Part shown: in pieces, positions 60,877 to 64,000 of the stretch
Layout of the letters: each line of letters starts with the position of its first letter
How positions within the stretch are numbered: position 1 is the first letter of the stretch
Origin: Candidatus Purcelliella pentastirinorum
GTDB taxonomy: Bacteria > Pseudomonadota > Gammaproteobacteria > Enterobacterales > Enterobacteriaceae
Assembly (NCBI RefSeq): GCF_028748785.1
Contig: NZ_CP110496.1
Location: forward strand, 248,001-312,000
DNA: 64,000 bases
Reading direction: 5' to 3'
The notes under the pieces: model-generated
Told to the model about the DNA's origin: nothing
The model's database searches: none
What the model saw: the letters and a program-made list of their open reading frames with translations, nothing else
Position numbers and translations under genes: made by a program

Positions 60877-62157
60877 ATGAAAAATATAAATCTCATTAAA
60901 AAACTAAAAAAAAGAGGATTAATAAAAAATATAACTAATGAAAAACAATTAATAAAAAAAATAAAAAATAAAAATATTAAATTATACTGTGGTTTTGATC
61001 CTACAGCAGAAAGTTTGCACTTAGGTCATCTAATACCTATAATTTGCTTGAAACATTTTCAAAAATACGGACATACACCAATAATTATCATTGGAGGAGC
61101 AACAAGTCTAATTGGAGACCCTACATTAAAAAAAAAAGAAAGAAAAAAAATATCTAAAAAACAAACAAATCAATATACAAAAAAACTAAAAATACAAATA
61201 AATAAAATTTTAAAAAATGAAATAAATAATAAAAATCTCAATATAATTAATAATTACACTTGGTTTAAAAATAAAAAAATAATAAATTTTCTTATTAAAG
61301 TAGGAAAACATTTTTCTATAAATAATATGATAAATAAAGATTTCATTAAAAAAAGAATAAAAAACATAAAACATGGAATATCTTTTACTGAATTTTCATA
61401 TAATTTATTACAAAGTTATGACTTTTATAAACTAAATAAAAAACACAATGTAATATTACAAATAGGAGGCGCGGATCAATGGGGAAATATGATTTCAGGT
61501 ATAGAATTAATAAAAAAAATAAACAAAAAAAAAACATTTGCATTAACAGTACCATTACTAACCAAATCTAATGGAGAAAAATTTGGAAAAAGTAAAAAAC
61601 AAAATATTTGGTTAGATGAAAAAAAAACTAGTCCTTACAAATTCTATCAATTTTGGATGAACATAAATGATAAAGAAATATATAATCTTTTAAAAATATT
61701 TACATTTATGAAAATATCAAAAATAAAATTATTAATAAAAAAAAAAAATAAAAATGAAAAAAAAAATATGGGACAATTAATTTTAGCAAAAAAAATAACC
61801 ACAATGATTCATGGAAAACAAAATACAAAAACAGCTGAAAATATAACAAAAATATTATTTCATAAAAAAATAAAAAATATAACAGAAAAAGACCTTAAAG
61901 AATTAAAAAAAGGTGGTATACCATATATAAAAATTAAAAATAACGAAAATATAAATTTAACAAAAATTTTAATTAAAACAAAATTAAGCAAATCAAAAAC
62001 ACAAGCAAGAAAAATAATAATATCTAATGCAATAATGATAAATAATAAAAAACAAAAAAACACAGAACATAAAATAAACGAATCAGAAAAATTATTTAAT
62101 CAATATACAATTATAAAAAAAGGAAAAAAAAAACATTTTATGATAATATGGCAATAA
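60877..62157 (+). CDS. tyrS: Tyrosyl-tRNA synthetase
   Basis: TyrS charges tRNA-Tyr. Its 426 residues (E. coli 424) include YCGFDPTAESLHLGHLIP with the HIGH motif (about 48-51), LQIGGADQWGNMISG of the tyrosine site and KFGKS at about 235-239 as the KMSKS loop. A C-terminal S4-like RNA-binding domain (SKSKTQARKIIISNAIMIN) is kept. The frame is intact with long Lys/Asn insertions. No neighbour in the same direction overlaps it; clpP starts 63 bp later. Confidence 0.97.
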   Translation: MKNINLIKKLKKRGLIKNITNEKQLIKKIKNKNIKLYCGFDPTAESLHLGHLIPIICLKHFQKYGHTPIIIIGGATSLIGDPTLKKKERKKISKKQTNQYTKKLKIQINKILKNEINNKNLNIINNYTWFKNKKIINFLIKVGKHFSINNMINKDFIKKRIKNIKHGISFTEFSYNLLQSYDFYKLNKKHNVILQIGGADQWGNMISGIELIKKINKKKTFALTVPLLTKSNGEKFGKSKKQNIWLDEKKTSPYKFYQFWMNINDKEIYNLLKIFTFMKISKIKLLIKKKNKNEKKNMGQLILAKKITTMIHGKQNTKTAENITKILFHKKIKNITEKDLKELKKGGIPYIKIKNNENINLTKILIKTKLSKSKTQARKIIISNAIMINNKKQKNTEHKINESEKLFNQYTIIKKGKKKHFMIIWQ

Positions 62158-62220
62158 ATAAAAATTAACTTAAATAAAAAATAAAATAGTTAAAAATTTA
62201 ATAATCAATAAAAAATAAAA

Positions 62221-62835
62221 ATGGAAATTAAAAATAACAAAATTAACAATACTATTGTTCCAATGGTAATAGAAAATTGTAATAACAGAGAAAGATTTTA
62301 TGACATATATTCCCGTTTATTAAAAGAAAGAATAATATTTATAAATGGTATAATAAATGACGAATTATCAAATCTAACTATTGCACAAATGTTATTTTTA
62401 GAAGCCGAAAATCCAAAAAAAGATATATACTTATATATTAATTCGCCTGGAGGTAATATAACATCAGGATTATCAATATATGATACAATAAATTTTATTA
62501 AACCAGATATAAATACAATATGTATAGGACAAGCATGTTCTATGGGAGCATTTTTATTATCATCAGGTAAAAAAAATAAAAGATTTTCCTTGCCTAATTC
62601 TACAATAATGATACATCAACCATTAAGCTCGTATAAAGGACAAGTAACTGATATAGAAATACATACTAGAAATATAGTAAAAATAAAAAATAAAATAAAT
62701 AAAATATTAGCTAAAAATACAGGAAAAACAATAGAAAAAATAAAAAATGATACAGAAAGAGATTATTTTTTTACTACTAAAGAAGCAATAAATTATGGTA
62801 TTATTGATAAAATTTTAATAAAAACAAATGATTAA
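62221..62835 (+). CDS. clpP: ClpP protease subunit
   Basis: ClpP forms the double-heptamer serine protease chamber used by ClpX and ClpA. Catalytic Ser is about residue 107 in GQACSMGAF, His about 132 in TIMIHQPL, and Asp lies in TERDYFF. It has 204 residues (E. coli precursor 207). [13 protein letters not shown] is the oxyanion/handle region. clpX follows after 74 bp, as in E. coli, but tig is absent upstream. Confidence 0.97.
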   Translation: MEIKNNKINNTIVPMVIENCNNRERFYDIYSRLLKERIIFINGIINDELSNLTIAQMLFLEAENPKKDIYLYINSPGGNITSGLSIYDTINFIKPDINTICIGQACSMGAFLLSSGKKNKRFSLPNSTIMIHQPLSSYKGQVTDIEIHTRNIVKIKNKINKILAKNTGKTIEKIKNDTERDYFFTTKEAINYGIIDKILIKTND

Positions 62836-62909
62836 TTAATAAAATATTTATAGATAATCAAAATTATTGTAATGAAAATATTAAAACTTACAAAATTAGG
62901 ACAAAAAAA

Positions 62910-64000
62910 ATGACAGAAAATAATAATACCTTAAATAAATTATTATTTTGTTCTTTCTGTAAAAAAAATCAAAATGAAGTACAAAAACTAATAGCTGGAT
63001 CATCAGCACATATTTGCAATGAATGTATAAAAATATGTAATAATATTATCGAAAATGAATCAAAAGAAATAATCAAAAAATATAAAAATATACCAACACC
63101 AAAAAATATAAAAAAACAATTAGATGAATATGTTATTGATCAAGATAAAACTAAAAAAATTTTAGCTGTAGCAGTATATAATCATTATAAAAAATTCAAA
63201 TACAATAATTCTAAATTTGGTAAAAGTAACATTTTATTAATTGGCCCAACAGGAAGTGGAAAAACCTTATTAGCAGAAACATTAGCACAAATGTTAAATG
63301 TACCATTTAGTATAGCAGATGCAACAACATTAACAGAAGCGGGTTACGTTGGAGAAGATGTAGAAAATATAATACAAAAATTATTACAAAAATGTAATTA
63401 CAATATAAAAAAAGCACAAAATGGAATAATTTATATAGATGAAATAGATAAAATATCAAAAAAAACAGATAATCCTTCAATAACAAGAGATGTATCTGGA
63501 GAAGGTGTACAACAAGCATTGTTAAAATTAATTGAAGGTACAATAGCATCAATACCTCCATATGGAGGAAGAAAACATCCACAACAAGAGTTTTTACAAA
63601 TAGATACTTCAAAAATTTTATTCATTTGCGGAGGAGTATTTAATGGATTAGAAAAAATTATTTTAAATAGAATTGAAAAAAAAAATTTAATAGGATTTAA
63701 TAGAAGAAAAAAAAATAAAAAAGATCAAACAAAAAACATAATAAATAAAGTAGAACCAGAAGATTTAATAAAGTACGGTATCATACCTGAATTTATTGGT
63801 AGACTAACAATAATAACAACATTAAAACAACTAAATAAAAAAGCTTTAATAAAAATATTAAATATACCAAAAAATTCATTAACAAAACAATACATAGAAT
63901 TATTTAGTATGGAAGGAATAACTCTAGAATTTCATAAAAAAGCATTAAATAAAATAGCAAAAAAAGCCTTATTAAAAGGAACAGGAGCAAGAGGACTAAG
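62910..64000 (+). CDS. clpX: ClpX, AAA+ unfoldase, 3' end outside window
   Basis: ClpX unfolds tagged substrates and feeds them to ClpP. The frame opens at ATG 62910 and runs off the window. The N-terminal zinc domain has Cys 14, 17, 36 and 39 (CSFCKKN and ICNECIKIC). Walker A is [12 protein letters not shown] (about 112-119), the pore loop lies near [12 protein letters not shown], and Walker B is [10 protein letters not shown]. About 363 codons are present of an expected 420 or so, ending near TGARGL, the sensor 2 region. No defects are seen. Confidence 0.97.
   Translation, partial: MTENNNTLNKLLFCSFCKKNQNEVQKLIAGSSAHICNECIKICNNIIENESKEIIKKYKNIPTPKNIKKQLDEYVIDQDKTKKILAVAVYNHYKKFKYNNSKFGKSNILLIGPTGSGKTLLAETLAQMLNVPFSIADATTLTEAGYVGEDVENIIQKLLQKCNYNIKKAQNGIIYIDEIDKISKKTDNPSITRDVSGEGVQQALLKLIEGTIASIPPYGGRKHPQQEFLQIDTSKILFICGGVFNGLEKIILNRIEKKNLIGFNRRKKNKKDQTKNIINKVEPEDLIKYGIIPEFIGRLTIITTLKQLNKKALIKILNIPKNSLTKQYIELFSMEGITLEFHKKALNKIAKKALLKGTGARGL

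Overview
The window is a very AT-rich stretch of a gammaproteobacterial chromosome of Enterobacterales type. It most resembles a long-established, genome-reduced insect endosymbiont. Nearly every gene has a clear E. coli counterpart, and whole E. coli gene orders persist with single genes dropped out: ribD-ribH-nusB-pgpA-dxs-yajR-cyoEDCBA, rlmE-ftsH-secG-leuU-metY-nusA-infB-rbfA-truB-rpsO-pnp-deaD, nuoA-N, tRNA-Ile/Ala-rnhA-dnaQ-tRNA-Asp, and rluC/rne. There are no insertion sequences, phage genes or CRISPR arrays. Proteins are enriched in Lys, Asn and Ile, intergenic DNA is nearly pure A+T, and poly(A) tracts are everywhere. TGA is used as a stop, so the code is the ordinary bacterial one.

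Layout: 1-4.1 kb holds riboflavin genes, nusB, a frameshifted pgpA and a wrecked dxs. 4.1-10.6 kb (minus strand) holds yajC, the cytochrome bo3 oxidase operon cyoABCDE and yajR. 10.8-16.2 kb holds a peroxiredoxin, pyrF, greA, rlmE, ftsH and secG. 16.2-26.7 kb is the translation and RNA-metabolism block (tRNA-Leu, tRNA-fMet, nusA to deaD, efp). 27.0-27.6 kb is an eroding bamC. 27.7-42.4 kb is a complete complex I operon. 42.4-47.7 kb has a nucleoside hydrolase, a CPA1 antiporter, five tRNAs, rnhA and dnaQ. 47.8-53.8 kb is the distinctive accessory block: allantoin/ureide catabolism genes hpxA, hpxB, hpxY/hpxX, hpxJ and hpxK. 53.8-64 kb holds dnaB, rluC, rne, murJ, tyrS, clpP and the start of clpX.

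How it works together: complex I and the bo3 oxidase give a proton-pumping respiratory chain. The hpx block should racemise allantoin (HpxA), open it to allantoate (HpxB), release CO2 and ammonia to give ureidoglycine (HpxK), and move the next amino group onto a keto acid (HpxJ), leaving oxalurate. The small HpxX and amidase HpxY form a pair that I propose attacks oxalurate. This is a nitrogen-recycling module of the kind expected in a symbiont that turns host uric acid or allantoin back into amino acids. Uricase and the later oxamate step are not in the window. The gut symbiont of the shield bug Parastrachia japonensis, reported to take part in uric acid recycling, is a plausible kind of source, but I cannot confirm any taxon from the sequence alone.

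The most interesting points are the compact hpx module and its unusual upstream repeats, two genes (pgpA, rlmE) whose reading frames seem to depend on slippage at poly(A) runs, loss of dxs and ispA while isoprenoid-using enzymes remain, and a relict of the rrnH rRNA operon that kept only its two spacer tRNAs.
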